From positions 124,001 to 188,000 of the forward strand of contig CAVYCE010000001.1 in the NCBI GenBank assembly GCA_963766995.1: DNA of 64,000 nt. Reading direction: 5' to 3'. A program made the translations under genes and the position numbers. Source of the DNA: Bog-473 sp963766995 (GTDB lineage Bacteria > Actinomycetota > Acidimicrobiia > Acidimicrobiales > RAAP-2). Of the stretch, positions 16,414-24,840 are shown in pieces; positions within the stretch are counted from its first letter, which is position 1; the number at the start of each line of letters is the position of its first letter. The notes under the pieces were generated by a model. It worked only from the letters and a program-made list of their open reading frames with translations. It was not told the origin of the DNA and made no database searches.

Positions 16414-17616
16414 ATGGACACCATCAGCGCAACCGACGTCTACTGGGATCCGTACAACGTCGACATCACCGCCGATCCGTATCCGGTGTACCGGCGGCTC
16501 CGTGAAGAAGCACCCCTCTATTACAACGACGAACTTCAGTTCTACGCGCTCAGTCGTTACGAGGACATTGAGCGCGGGCTGCTGAATCCGCATACGTTCA
16601 TCTCGGGCAAGGGCGGCATCCTGGAGCTGATCCAGGCCAACATCGAGATGCCGCCCGGCGTGTTCATTTTCGAGGACCCACCGGCCCACACCATCCATCG
16701 CCGGTTGATGTCGCGGGTGTTCTCTCCCCGATCCGTGGCCGAACTTGAAGGCAAAATCCGAGCCTTCTGCGCCGAGTGCCTCGACCCCCTGGTCGGCTCC
16801 GACCGTTTTGACGTCATTGCCGAACTCGGCGCGTACGTACCCATGAAGACCATCAGCATGTTGCTCGGGATACCCGAGGAATCGCAGGAAACGATTCGCG
16901 ACCAGGTGGATGCCAACCTGCGCACCGAGGCGGGCAAGCCCATGGAGGTCCCCAAGGACAAACCTTTCGTCAATGGCTCCGGGTTCGGAGAGTTCATCGA
17001 CTGGCGTATGGAGCACCCGGTCGATGACCTGATGACCGACTTGTTGCAGGCCGAGTTCACCGACGAGACCGGCAAGACCCGTCGCATGGAACGATCCGAA
17101 CTGATGATCTACCTGGAGGTCATCGCCGGCGCAGGCAACGAGACCACCAACCGCCTGATCGGGTGGACGACCAAGGTATTGGCCGAGCACCCAGATCAGC
17201 GACGCCAAGTGGCGGCCGATCCTTCGCTGATCCCGAACACGATTGAAGAAGTGCTTCGCTACGAGCCTCCGGCCCACTACATGGCCCGCGTGGTGAACAA
17301 GGACATCGACGTGCATGGCAAGACCCTGACCGAAGGGGACATCGTGATCTTCCTGGTCGGCTCGGCCAACCGTGATGAGCGCAAGCACGCCAACGGTGAC
17401 AGTTTCGATATTCATCGGACGATCGGGCAGATGCTGACGTTCGGCAACGGGATTCACCTCTGCCTGGGTGCGGCATTGGCTCGACTCGAAGGTCGCATCG
17501 TGCTCGATGAGTTCTTGAAGCGTTTCCCGGACTGGGACGTCGACCTGACTGCGGCCAACCTGTCCCCCACTTCGACGGTACGGGGTTGGGAGGCCTTGCC
17601 CGTTGTCATCGGGTAA
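16414..17616 (+). CDS. cytochrome P450
   Basis: At 400 residues it shows the I-helix IAGAGNETTNRLIGW, K-helix EVLRYEPP and heme loop FGNGIHLCLGAALARLEGR with Cys350. It is a soluble bacterial P450 of the same broad group as the divergent one (both have Asn/Gln-Glu-Thr-Thr in the I-helix) but is not a recent duplicate. Its promoter region is shared with the opposite-strand P450 and contains the TTTCGATACCGAAA palindrome. A TetR regulator gene overlaps its 3' end by 14 bases if the TTG start is used, so P450 and regulator are co-expressed. The ribosome-binding site is weak (GGGGG 6 bases upstream of ATG 16414). Confidence 0.95.
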   Translation: MDTISATDVYWDPYNVDITADPYPVYRRLREEAPLYYNDELQFYALSRYEDIERGLLNPHTFISGKGGILELIQANIEMPPGVFIFEDPPAHTIHRRLMSRVFSPRSVAELEGKIRAFCAECLDPLVGSDRFDVIAELGAYVPMKTISMLLGIPEESQETIRDQVDANLRTEAGKPMEVPKDKPFVNGSGFGEFIDWRMEHPVDDLMTDLLQAEFTDETGKTRRMERSELMIYLEVIAGAGNETTNRLIGWTTKVLAEHPDQRRQVAADPSLIPNTIEEVLRYEPPAHYMARVVNKDIDVHGKTLTEGDIVIFLVGSANRDERKHANGDSFDIHRTIGQMLTFGNGIHLCLGAALARLEGRIVLDEFLKRFPDWDVDLTAANLSPTSTVRGWEALPVVIG

Positions 17617-18247
17617 CGGCGTGCCAGGGGAGAGCCCGGAGCGTCAGCCCCGGACGTATGACAGCACGCGCCGCCGCGAACAAGCGGCCGAGACTCGACA
17701 AAAAATCGTGGACGCTGGAGTCAAGTTGCTCCACAGCACCGACGTCCGGAACTGGGATGTGTTGTCCATCCGAGCGGTAGCCAAGGGTGCCGGGGTGAAC
17801 GAACGGACGGTGTACCGGCACTTCGGGAACGAACGTGGCCTACATGATTCCGTCATGGGCGGGTTGGAGGAACAGGCTGGGGTGGTCCTGGAGGGCATGC
17901 GTCTAGAGGATGTCTCCAAAGTAACCGCCCGAATCTTCGAGCAATTGTCCGCCCACCCCCTCGGACCGACTCAGATTCTCGACCCGACGCTGTCCGAGGC
18001 CGGTCAACGGGTACACACCGCTCTACTCGAAGCCGTGTCGGCCAGCACGTCCGACGAAGAATGGACGACGGAGGACCGGACCATGGTGGCCGGGATGCTG
18101 GATCTGCTCTGGAGTCTGGCCGCCTACGAACGCCTGGTACGCGATTGGCAGCTACGTCCAGACCAAGCCAGTACCGCGGTGAAGTGGGTCATTCAGATGG
18201 TGGAATCCGCCGTGTTGCAGAACCAGCCGCCGTCACAACAAAAGTGA
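17603..18247 (+). CDS. TetR-family transcriptional regulator
   Basis: The 214-residue protein has an N-terminal DNA-binding domain: an Arg-rich first helix (TRRREQAAETRQKIVDAG) and a helix-turn-helix in SIRAVAKGAGVNERTVYRHF, ending in the typical YRHFGNE. The C-terminal ligand domain is less conserved, as usual. It overlaps the P450 gene at its start (TTG 17603; an in-frame GTG at 17621 would leave a 4-base gap). It is the best candidate to bind the TTTCGATACCGAA sites at 12532 and 16293. That link is inference from position. Its stop faces a strong inverted repeat that also ends the opposite-strand SBP gene. Confidence 0.9.
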   Translation: MSSGNGVPGESPERQPRTYDSTRRREQAAETRQKIVDAGVKLLHSTDVRNWDVLSIRAVAKGAGVNERTVYRHFGNERGLHDSVMGGLEEQAGVVLEGMRLEDVSKVTARIFEQLSAHPLGPTQILDPTLSEAGQRVHTALLEAVSASTSDEEWTTEDRTMVAGMLDLLWSLAAYERLVRDWQLRPDQASTAVKWVIQMVESAVLQNQPPSQQK

Positions 18248-18276
18248 GCCTGCGCGGCACTGGACCGTTACATCAA

Positions 18277-18328
18277 GAGCAGCGGGTTCCGCCGGAAGGG
18301 AATAGCCCTTCGACGAACCCCGCTGCTC
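18277..18328. terminator. bidirectional terminator-like inverted repeat
   Basis: Arms GAGCAGCGGGTTC (18277-18289) and GAACCCCGCTGCTC (18315-18328) pair over 13 bp with one bulged C. Nested inside, GAAGGG (18295) pairs with CCCTTC (18306). The structure lies between the convergent TetR and SBP genes. There is no clear poly-T tail, so a structure-dependent terminator for both strands is inferred. Confidence 0.6.
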
Positions 18329-18336
18329 CGATGTAC

Positions 18337-19599
18337 TTACGAAGTGGCGTTAGCCGTCGCTGTGCCGGCGACGTCCGTCCCGCAGAACGGGCTGGATGAC
18401 ACGGTCTTGAATCCCGACTTCACCGCCTTGACCACCCAGGCACATTCCTTGGCCGGATCGTGTCCGAAAATGGTGGAGAAATTGATGCTCTGTGGGAGCA
18501 AACCGTTGACGTTGTAGGACTTGAGCCCTCGGAGATCCTTGATCACCGTCGCCCGAGTGGGATTCGGCCCAGCCAATTCCAGACCCTTGATCATGAGGTC
18601 GGCGCCGGCCCACGCCTCATACTGGCTGAACGACGGGAAGTCACTCTTGCTGAAGTGCGCGTACTTCTCCATTGCAGATTGCATCTGTCGAGTCCCGGCG
18701 TTGGGCAGCAGCCAGGGACGGAACAGCGAGAGGAAGTAACCGCCCTGCAACGAGGACCAGGCTGCCGAGTGGATGACATCGGGCTCATACCCAGTGGCAA
18801 ATATCTCCGCCTTAATCTTCACGCCGGCCTGCTGCAGTGCTTCCGCCAGGGCGTAGTTCGAGTTGGAGTCCATCTCGGGAGCCAGGGCGTTGATGCCATC
18901 CTGCTTGGCCGCCAGGGCAAGACTGCCGAAGGCCACGCTGCCGAACGGAACGGTCGTATCGAGAACGCCGACCTTTCCTCCAGCGTCCTTGAACGAGTCA
19001 GCGGTTGAGATGGCTGCCCTGCTCGATGACGGGGATATGCCGTATCCGTAGGCGCCGATCACCGAGCCACCGAACTTCTTCAGGAACGACCCCAGCTGGG
19101 TGTTGACCGGATACTTCGGGTCGACGCTGCCGTTATCGGCCGCAAACATGTTGGTATACGGCTGCTGGCCCCACTCCGGCCCGTCACTGTAGGAACCAGT
19201 GACTGGTACTCCGGCCACTTGCGGAGGCTTGGCCGCCAGGAAGAAGAGGGGGCTCTGCGACACGATGCCGAATGCCTTTGAATCGGCCTCTTGAACCAAC
19301 GTGGCGATCTCCGACGGACTGGTCTGATCGTCCAGGACGAGCGGAATGAGCTTGTGCCCGTGCACTCCACCTTCGGCGTTCTGAAGGGCGATTCGAGCTT
19401 CAAATCCGGCGGGAGACGAGCCGTCTTCAGCGCCTCCCACTCCGGTGACCGACGTGATGTAGGCGATGGTAATGGGAGCCGGTGTCGCTCCGGCCGACGA
19501 CGGCGTGGCCGCTGCTAATGCAGTTGACACTCCGCCCGTCAGCATCAAAATGGCCAAGCCGACGGAACCGCTCCGGAGCCTGCTCCGCACTGGTTTCAT
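18337..19599 (-). CDS. ABC-transporter substrate-binding protein (branched-chain amino acid type, Peripla_BP_6)
   Basis: The 420-residue protein has a Sec signal peptide (positively charged MKPVRSRLRSG, hydrophobic GLAILMLTGGVSTALAA, AxA-like cleavage near residue 30). The mature part reads ITIAYITSVTGVGGAEDGSSPAG, typical for LivJ/Peripla_BP_6 proteins, and a WAGADLMIKGLELAG helix lies near the C-terminus. It should bind a small organic ligand outside the membrane. No permease gene is adjacent, so it must use a transporter encoded elsewhere, perhaps the fused Liv protein at 58189. GGGAGG about 9 bases before ATG 19599 is a strong ribosome-binding site. It lies 144 bases downstream of the 12-gene operon on the same strand and may have its own promoter. 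Confidence 0.88.
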   Translation of the reverse strand: MKPVRSRLRSGSVGLAILMLTGGVSTALAAATPSSAGATPAPITIAYITSVTGVGGAEDGSSPAGFEARIALQNAEGGVHGHKLIPLVLDDQTSPSEIATLVQEADSKAFGIVSQSPLFFLAAKPPQVAGVPVTGSYSDGPEWGQQPYTNMFAADNGSVDPKYPVNTQLGSFLKKFGGSVIGAYGYGISPSSSRAAISTADSFKDAGGKVGVLDTTVPFGSVAFGSLALAAKQDGINALAPEMDSNSNYALAEALQQAGVKIKAEIFATGYEPDVIHSAAWSSLQGGYFLSLFRPWLLPNAGTRQMQSAMEKYAHFSKSDFPSFSQYEAWAGADLMIKGLELAGPNPTRATVIKDLRGLKSYNVNGLLPQSINFSTIFGHDPAKECAWVVKAVKSGFKTVSSSPFCGTDVAGTATANATS

Positions 19600-19717
19600 T
19601 ACTCTTTGCCTCCCCCCCGACCGAAGGTCAGGTGATATGCGAGCGAGTTCGCCCGGTTGTTGGTTGCGTCGTTGACATCTCTTGACCCCCCGGCCAAGGC
19701 ATTCCGCTGGAGGGAAG

Positions 19718-19731
19718 CTTCGATATCAAAG
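19718..19731. promoter_or_regulatory. weak third copy of the shared operator motif (CTTCGATATCAAAG)
   Basis: Ten of fourteen positions match TTTCGATACCGAAA, and the site is itself an imperfect palindrome centred on GATATC. It lies upstream of the SBP gene (start 19599), inside the 144-bp space after the kinase gene. This is suggestive only; a site this degenerate could be chance. Confidence 0.3.
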
Positions 19732-19743
19732 CACATTCTCCCG

Positions 19744-20814
19744 TCACCGGTCACTTGCCAAGTCGTACGCCTGATGATCGGCCACGGCATGGCCGAGCCG
19801 CTCGAGCATGGCGGTCGTGATCGCCGGCGCCACCTTCAGCGTGATCGCCCACAAGAAGAGGCCGTACACCATGCCGACACCGATACTGCGCCAAGCGTCG
19901 TCCCACGAGGGGGCGTCGCCGGATTCGTGGCGAAGCCGCTCCAAGTAGTGCGCCAGGAGGTCTGACTCCGACCTCCGACGATCATCAGTAGCCAATGTGC
20001 ACCCGAGGTGATAGCCGACGTCGAGATACCACGGCCCACGCTGCACCAGCTGCCAATCAACCAGGCAGGGATGACCGGTCGCATTGAGGTAGAGATTGCC
20101 GACGTGGGCATCGCCATGAAGCAGGCACCCCGGCACCACACCATCCAGCAGGTTCGCTACCTGATCGATGACAATCATTAGGCGTTCGGCGTCGCGCACC
20201 TCGTCGGGCACTCCAGACCCAATGGCACCGTCGAAGTTGCCTCGGATCTCACGCAGCCCGCGCGCCTGCATGGTGCGACGCAGGCGCGGTGCCAACCATG
20301 CTTCTCCGGTCTGAGCTGCTCCCCAGGGCTTCCCATGGAGGATCGCGTACTGCTCGAGGCTCTCGGCCACCTGATCAGGGGTATACGGACTGAGTGCATC
20401 GAGAAACACTGCGCTTTCCGCGGCGACATCCGCGGTGATGATCACACCGTGCTGGCTGACCGGATCGACGTCCGCGTAGAAACAGTCGAGCGTCCGCACT
20501 CCAGCGTCACGCACGAGGTGCCGGTAGAACAGCGCTTCGGGCACCCCAGCCGAACGACTGGCTGCGGCGGTGTCGGAACAATCAGCGAAATATCCCTTCA
20601 CGCAAAGTTCCGCTGGAAGGCCCGGCGGAAGTTCTCCTCGGCACTCAATCTGGAATCGGGCATTGGTCGACACCCGAGACACCACTGGCCCAGATTCAAC
20701 AGACGACACTTCGATCCCCGGAAACCGGAGCCCCAGGGCTGCGCTCAGCCACGACGGGTCAAGCACCTCTTGGAGCGTGTCCGGCACCGCCAATGATGTC
20801 CGCGCCTCGGGCAC
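19744..20814 (-). CDS. APH-like (aminoglycoside phosphotransferase fold) kinase
   Basis: The 356-residue protein has the APH/choline-kinase catalytic loop LLHGDAHVGNLYLN (HGDxxxxN, catalytic Asp) and the metal-binding motif CLVDWQLVQRG. A Lys in ELCVKGYF is a likely ATP-binding residue. It is one of the actinobacterial phosphotransferases often found beside acyl-CoA ligases and dehydrogenases; an antibiotic-resistance role is not supported by the context. It might phosphorylate an alcohol intermediate before elimination. The GTG start at 20814 follows the acyl-CoA synthetase stop by 3 bases, so it is the last gene of the 12-gene operon. Confidence 0.82.
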   Translation of the reverse strand: MPEARTSLAVPDTLQEVLDPSWLSAALGLRFPGIEVSSVESGPVVSRVSTNARFQIECRGELPPGLPAELCVKGYFADCSDTAAASRSAGVPEALFYRHLVRDAGVRTLDCFYADVDPVSQHGVIITADVAAESAVFLDALSPYTPDQVAESLEQYAILHGKPWGAAQTGEAWLAPRLRRTMQARGLREIRGNFDGAIGSGVPDEVRDAERLMIVIDQVANLLDGVVPGCLLHGDAHVGNLYLNATGHPCLVDWQLVQRGPWYLDVGYHLGCTLATDDRRRSESDLLAHYLERLRHESGDAPSWDDAWRSIGVGMVYGLFLWAITLKVAPAITTAMLERLGHAVADHQAYDLASDR

Positions 20815-20817
20815 GCC

Positions 20818-22440
20818 TCAGGTCGCTCCCTGGCGGAGTTGATCTCGAAGCACATACTTCTGGACCTTGCCCGACGAGGTGCGCGGGAATTCCTCGATGG
20901 CGATGAGCTCTTCCGGCCATTTCTGGCGTGCCAATCCGGCACCTTCCAGATGGGAGAGCACTTCAGGGAGCTCGGGAGCCGGACGCTCTCCCACCATGCG
21001 CAGGAAGGCGGCCGCATGCTCACCCATTCGAGCGTCGGGAGCTGCTACCACGGCCACCTCAGCGACGCCGGGCAGTGTCATGAGTATCTCCTCGACTTCG
21101 GCCGCGCTGATGTTCTCTCCACCGCGAATGATGATGTCCGAGAGCCGATCGGTGATCAACAGGTAGCCATCAGGATCGAGGATGCCGGTATCCCCCGTGT
21201 GATACCAGCCGTCACGGTCGAAGGCTCGAGCGGTCAGTGTCGAATCCGTGTAGCCAAGGAAGCATTCCGGGCCGCGGGAGAGGATTTCGCCGGCTTCGCC
21301 GGTCTCCACCTCTCGTCCCTCGGGATCCACAAGCTTGATTTCATTTCCCGGCAATGGTCGACCGTTACTGGAGAGTCGCTTCTCCAGCGAGTCCGCATAC
21401 GAGCAACCGGTGATGGATGGGTGTTCAGTGGACCCGTACATGGAATAGATGGTCAATCCGAGTTTCGTCGCTCGTTCCATGACGGCACGCGGCACCGGTG
21501 CCCCACCCATGCCTTGGTAATGCAGTCGCTCAAGATGGCCCTCCCCGCAGCGGGGGTCGTCTAGCAGGCTGGTCAAGAAATACGGGGCACCACCCCCGGC
21601 GGACAGGTCCTCGGACTCGGACAGACTCAGCACTACTCCCGGGTCCCACTGGTCGAGCAGATGGACTGGCCTTCCGTTGTCAATGGGTATCAGGAGGGCC
21701 CCGAGCATCCCGATGGCGTGGCTGATCGGATTGGCGATGAGCAACGGTCGACGGCTCGGTGGCTGGGCTGCACCCAGCTGCGAGATTTCGGCACTCACCG
21801 TCTGATGAGAGTGCACGACGCCCTTGGGGTTGGCCGTAGTCCCTGAGGTCCAGCCCACCAGCGCCGGAGACCCGGGGTCGACCGTGGCCGGGGCATCGAT
21901 GGAGTTCCCGGTGAGCAGGTCTTCGAACCGCATGCTGCCCGCTGGGCCGTCGCCCCCGACGACGACGATCTGCATGCCCGGAATATCGGGGACGGACTGG
22001 AGATTGGCCAGGAAGTCCTGATGTCCGAAGCGCGTGGCCGTCACATGGACGCGAGGCTGACACTGGCCGAGGATGTACGAGGTCTCGCGGGTGCCGTAAA
22101 TGTGGACGATAGGGGCCACGATTGCTCCCACCATGGCCGCGGCATAGAAGGTCACTGCTCCTTCGAGCCAATTCGGTGTCTGGAAACTGACAACATCCCC
22201 CGCCGTCACGCCGCACTGCACCAAGCCATACGCGGCCTGCCGGGCCAGCTGCAGCACGTCACCGAAGGTGCCGCGCCATGGATGAGAGTCCGAATGGATG
22301 ACGAACGGGAGTTGAGCGTTCGCCATGAGGCGATCGGCCAATCGCTCACCCACGCTCCGATCCGTCCACCACCCGTCTTTGATGAACCGTTGCTGGTTCT
22401 CTATCGATATGTCCCGCAGATCCCAGAGTGGCTGGCCCAT
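20818..22440 (-). CDS. AMP-dependent acyl-CoA synthetase (AMP-forming ligase)
   Basis: The 540-residue protein carries the ANL-superfamily motifs in order: P-loop-like WTSGTTANPKGVVHSH, YGSTEHPSITG, hinge GYLLITDRLSDIIIRGGENI and the C-terminal catalytic lysine in PRTSSGKVQKYVL. It activates a carboxylic acid to its CoA thioester with ATP. The N-terminal region (residues 1-60) resembles medium-chain and cyclohexanecarboxylate-CoA ligases, but specificity is not readable. The start codon overlaps the stop of the upstream TetR gene by one base (TGATG). Position in the operon with P450, CoA-transferase and thiolase suggests it loads the pathway's acid substrate or an acid intermediate. Confidence 0.93.
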   Translation of the reverse strand: MGQPLWDLRDISIENQQRFIKDGWWTDRSVGERLADRLMANAQLPFVIHSDSHPWRGTFGDVLQLARQAAYGLVQCGVTAGDVVSFQTPNWLEGAVTFYAAAMVGAIVAPIVHIYGTRETSYILGQCQPRVHVTATRFGHQDFLANLQSVPDIPGMQIVVVGGDGPAGSMRFEDLLTGNSIDAPATVDPGSPALVGWTSGTTANPKGVVHSHQTVSAEISQLGAAQPPSRRPLLIANPISHAIGMLGALLIPIDNGRPVHLLDQWDPGVVLSLSESEDLSAGGGAPYFLTSLLDDPRCGEGHLERLHYQGMGGAPVPRAVMERATKLGLTIYSMYGSTEHPSITGCSYADSLEKRLSSNGRPLPGNEIKLVDPEGREVETGEAGEILSRGPECFLGYTDSTLTARAFDRDGWYHTGDTGILDPDGYLLITDRLSDIIIRGGENISAAEVEEILMTLPGVAEVAVVAAPDARMGEHAAAFLRMVGERPAPELPEVLSHLEGAGLARQKWPEELIAIEEFPRTSSGKVQKYVLRDQLRQGAT

Positions 22441-23132
22441 CAGGCTCGACCCTGGCGAGAGGCACCCCGGCCCGATGGCGCGTCATCCCCGTTGATGGCC
22501 GCAAAACAGAAGGTCCACAGCCGATCTGCGATCTCGTCAACGGGTGCGTCAAGACCGGCGCAGTCATAGTGATGGAAGACGGCCATGCTGAGCTGTGTGA
22601 TCAGCCAGGCCGAATACTGGGGATCATTCGGATGGATGTGGCCTATGGCGATGGCTTCCTGGATCTCCTCAACGAGCAGGTCGGTGAAGGGCTGCGTCGC
22701 CCGTGACACTTCGGCGGGATAAAGCGTCTGCAGACGAAAGTGCTCCGACGTCATGAAGCTCGGTGCTGCGTGCGGGGCCCCCAGACCGAGCACCGCAGCG
22801 GTCACGTAGAAGTGCAGGCGTTCCACCGGATCGGAGAGTTCGCGGGCACGCTCTCGAAACAGACCGCAGTTCTCATCAATGATGTCTTCGATCACCGCGA
22901 GGAGCAGTGCATCCTTTCCCGAGAAGCATCTATAAAAGGTCTGGAGGGCGATACCGGCCTCTTTGATCAGCTCCTGGGTCGTGAAGCTGGCTCCTTTGGA
23001 CTCGGTCAGCCGACGGGCGGCCGCCACGATGGATCGCACCTGCTCTACCCCTCGGTCCCGGGATCGCTGCACCATGGGCGACCGATCGGCCACCCGCTCG
23101 GCCCATGTCTCGTTTGCGGCGGTTTTGGGCAT
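22440..23132 (-). CDS. TetR-family transcriptional regulator within the catabolic operon
   Basis: This is a 230-residue protein with an N-terminal TetR DNA-binding domain (RSIVAAARRLTESKGASF; helix-turn-helix FTTQELIKEAGIALQTFYRCF) and a C-terminal ligand domain. The start ATG 23132 is chosen over upstream in-frame codons because AAGGAAGG lies 7 bases before it. It is the tenth gene of the operon starting at 31411, so it likely regulates that operon. The AGTAGA...TCTACT palindrome at 31433-31451 is the obvious candidate target. Its stop overlaps the start of the acyl-CoA synthetase gene. There is a 41-bp space after the thiolase gene, one of the wider gaps in this operon. Confidence 0.9.
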   Translation of the reverse strand: MPKTAANETWAERVADRSPMVQRSRDRGVEQVRSIVAAARRLTESKGASFTTQELIKEAGIALQTFYRCFSGKDALLLAVIEDIIDENCGLFRERARELSDPVERLHFYVTAAVLGLGAPHAAPSFMTSEHFRLQTLYPAEVSRATQPFTDLLVEEIQEAIAIGHIHPNDPQYSAWLITQLSMAVFHHYDCAGLDAPVDEIADRLWTFCFAAINGDDAPSGRGASRQGRA

Positions 23133-23173
23133 CAACCCACCTTCCTTGCGTTTCGCAGAATGTGCCATTGGGG

Positions 23174-24376
23174 TCAGTACCGATCGGCGCTGAGGGTCAC
23201 CGCGCCTCCGTAGTGGGGCGATGAGTGGCACGCCACCCCTATTGAAACATCAGCCCTCTGCCGTTCCCCGGCTCGGCCCGCCAGTTGCAGGTAGCACTCG
23301 AGCAACTGCGGCACCCCGTGCATTCGTCCGTTCCCGAGCGCTCCGCCGCCGGAGAGCACCGGCAATGCGCCCTTCGTATCGGCATTGATTCCACCACTCG
23401 CTACCACCTGATGGGCTTCGCCGAGTGGGCACAAGCCAAGTGACTCCATCCAGAAGAGTACGAACGGTGAGAACCCGTCATAGACCTGCGGGAGATCCAC
23501 CTCAGACGCACTAATGCCGGACCGTTCCCATAATCGACGGGCGGTCTCAACACCCACTTCCATGATGTCATCGAGCGGCCAGTGCAGCGGCAGTCGCTTG
23601 CGAATGGGCGCGCCCGTCGCGTATCCGGCCACATATACAGGGCGATGGGGCAGATCCGCCGCCCTGGCCGCCGATGTGACAACGAAGCAGGCCGCGCCAT
23701 CGACCGGGATATCGCAGTCCAATCGGCAGATGGGATCGACAATCATCGGCTCCGCCAGATATTGATCGACCGACAGCGGCCGCTCGGCCCAATAGGACCA
23801 CGGTATCTGAGCACCGTTCTTCCGGGCCTCGGCCACCACATGCGCCATCACTTCTCGGGTGGCGCCATAGCGCTGCATGTACTCGTTGTACGGGAGAGCA
23901 ATCATGGCCAAGGGCCCGAAGTAACCCTGCGGAGCCGTCCACTGCTGATCGCCTCGTATTTCCGTCATTGCGTTCCCGTGATACGAGCCGACCGGATTGT
24001 GGAGAGCCCGGTGCACCAGTACGTACTTGGCAGCTCCACTTACCACCGCATTAACGGCCATGGCGATCGCCCCCGGGATCTGGCCCATGCCCTGGAACCC
24101 GGCGGCATAGGCCGGATTCACGCCCAGGTGTTGAGCCAACCAATTCGCCGACACCACGCTGATGCCGTCCACGGCGGTGTGGGCACCGGCCGTAGGAAAG
24201 AGGCTGGCCGTGACAAATCCGTCGATCTGGGATACCGCCAACCCAGCATCGGCAATGGCACGTCGAGCTGTATCGACTGTCATTGCACCCAGGGACAATT
24301 CGGCATGACGTTCGACCTGGCTGTGCGCGTAGCCCACGACGGCGACCTGATTGCTCGACGGCATCCGCCCACTCAT
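23174..24376 (-). CDS. thiolase-superfamily protein without nucleophilic Cys (Ltp2/SCP-x thiolase type)
   Basis: The 400-residue protein has the thiolase-like fold pattern of lipid-transfer-protein type enzymes: VAVVGYAHSQVERHAE, a central AAGFQGMGQIPGAIAMAVNA helix, PVDGAACFVV, and QVYDGFSPFVLFWMESLG near residue 299. The central helix has no Cys where ordinary thiolases carry their nucleophile. Ltp2-like members of this family are retro-aldolases that work with a DUF35 partner, and here a DUF35 gene precedes it with a 4-base ATGA overlap. I therefore predict carbon-carbon cleavage by aldol chemistry and not CoA-dependent thiolysis. The true substrate is unknown. Confidence 0.82.
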   Translation of the reverse strand: MSGRMPSSNQVAVVGYAHSQVERHAELSLGAMTVDTARRAIADAGLAVSQIDGFVTASLFPTAGAHTAVDGISVVSANWLAQHLGVNPAYAAGFQGMGQIPGAIAMAVNAVVSGAAKYVLVHRALHNPVGSYHGNAMTEIRGDQQWTAPQGYFGPLAMIALPYNEYMQRYGATREVMAHVVAEARKNGAQIPWSYWAERPLSVDQYLAEPMIVDPICRLDCDIPVDGAACFVVTSAARAADLPHRPVYVAGYATGAPIRKRLPLHWPLDDIMEVGVETARRLWERSGISASEVDLPQVYDGFSPFVLFWMESLGLCPLGEAHQVVASGGINADTKGALPVLSGGGALGNGRMHGVPQLLECYLQLAGRAGERQRADVSIGVACHSSPHYGGAVTLSADRY

Positions 24377-24840
24377 GTGGCACCGCTCAGGGCAAACGCC
24401 GGCACCGACACGCCAGGGGTCAGGTCTTCAAATACCAATAACACCGACGTACCCTGGCGCAACGGGGCACCAGGGCCGTCGACCAGTCGACCGATGAGGC
24501 GCACGTCCTCCTGGGCCGACAACTCGACGTCGACGAGCACAAACGGCACGTCGAAACCGGGGAGGAACGATTGCCGCACGACGGTCCACGACCGAACGGT
24601 GCCGCTCCCGTCGACCGGAATGAATTCGAACGCAGGGTCCGTCGTCCCGCAGTGAGTGCAGACGGGGCCAGGAGGATGATTGATCTGGCTGCACTTTGCA
24701 CAGCGGGCCAACACGAGCGAGTGTGACGCTGCCGCCGTCCAGAAATGCTCCGAAAGTGCATCGGGAACCGGTAGTGGACGACCTCCTTGAGGGCTCAGAG
24801 GATGACCCCCGATTCTCTGAAGGAAGAGATCTCCTCCCAC
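24373..24840 (-). CDS. DUF35/Zn-ribbon OB-fold protein, partner of the thiolase
   Basis: The protein has a rubredoxin-like zinc ribbon (CAKCSQINHPPGPVCTHCG) followed by an OB-fold domain (FEFIPVDGSGTVRSWTVV onward), the usual DUF35 order. DUF35 proteins bind acyl-CoA and form complexes with thiolase-like enzymes, whose gene follows with an ATGA overlap. The start is uncertain. The only standard in-frame start is GTG 24840, which overlaps the CoA-transferase gene by 46 bases. A CTG at 24798 would give a CTGA 4-base overlap and an N-terminus (xSPQGGRPLPVPDALSEHFW) much more like that of relatives. An AAGGAGG sequence follows that CTG but has no start codon behind it. Confidence 0.82.
   Translation of the reverse strand: MGGDLFLQRIGGHPLSPQGGRPLPVPDALSEHFWTAAASHSLVLARCAKCSQINHPPGPVCTHCGTTDPAFEFIPVDGSGTVRSWTVVRQSFLPGFDVPFVLVDVELSAQEDVRLIGRLVDGPGAPLRQGTSVLLVFEDLTPGVSVPAFALSGAT

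Noticed and set aside
17402..17411. TTTCGATA inside the P450 coding sequence, half of the shared operator
   Set aside because: Only one arm matches, it is within codons, and no second arm follows, so chance is the simpler explanation.
16264..17457. A 397-codon minus-strand frame opposite the plus-strand P450
   Set aside because: The opposite strand encodes a complete P450 with heme and ExxR motifs; the antisense translation has no recognisable features.
19744..20814. Aminoglycoside resistance gene
   Set aside because: The APH fold is shared by many small-molecule kinases, and the gene is the last of a catabolic operon with no resistance context.
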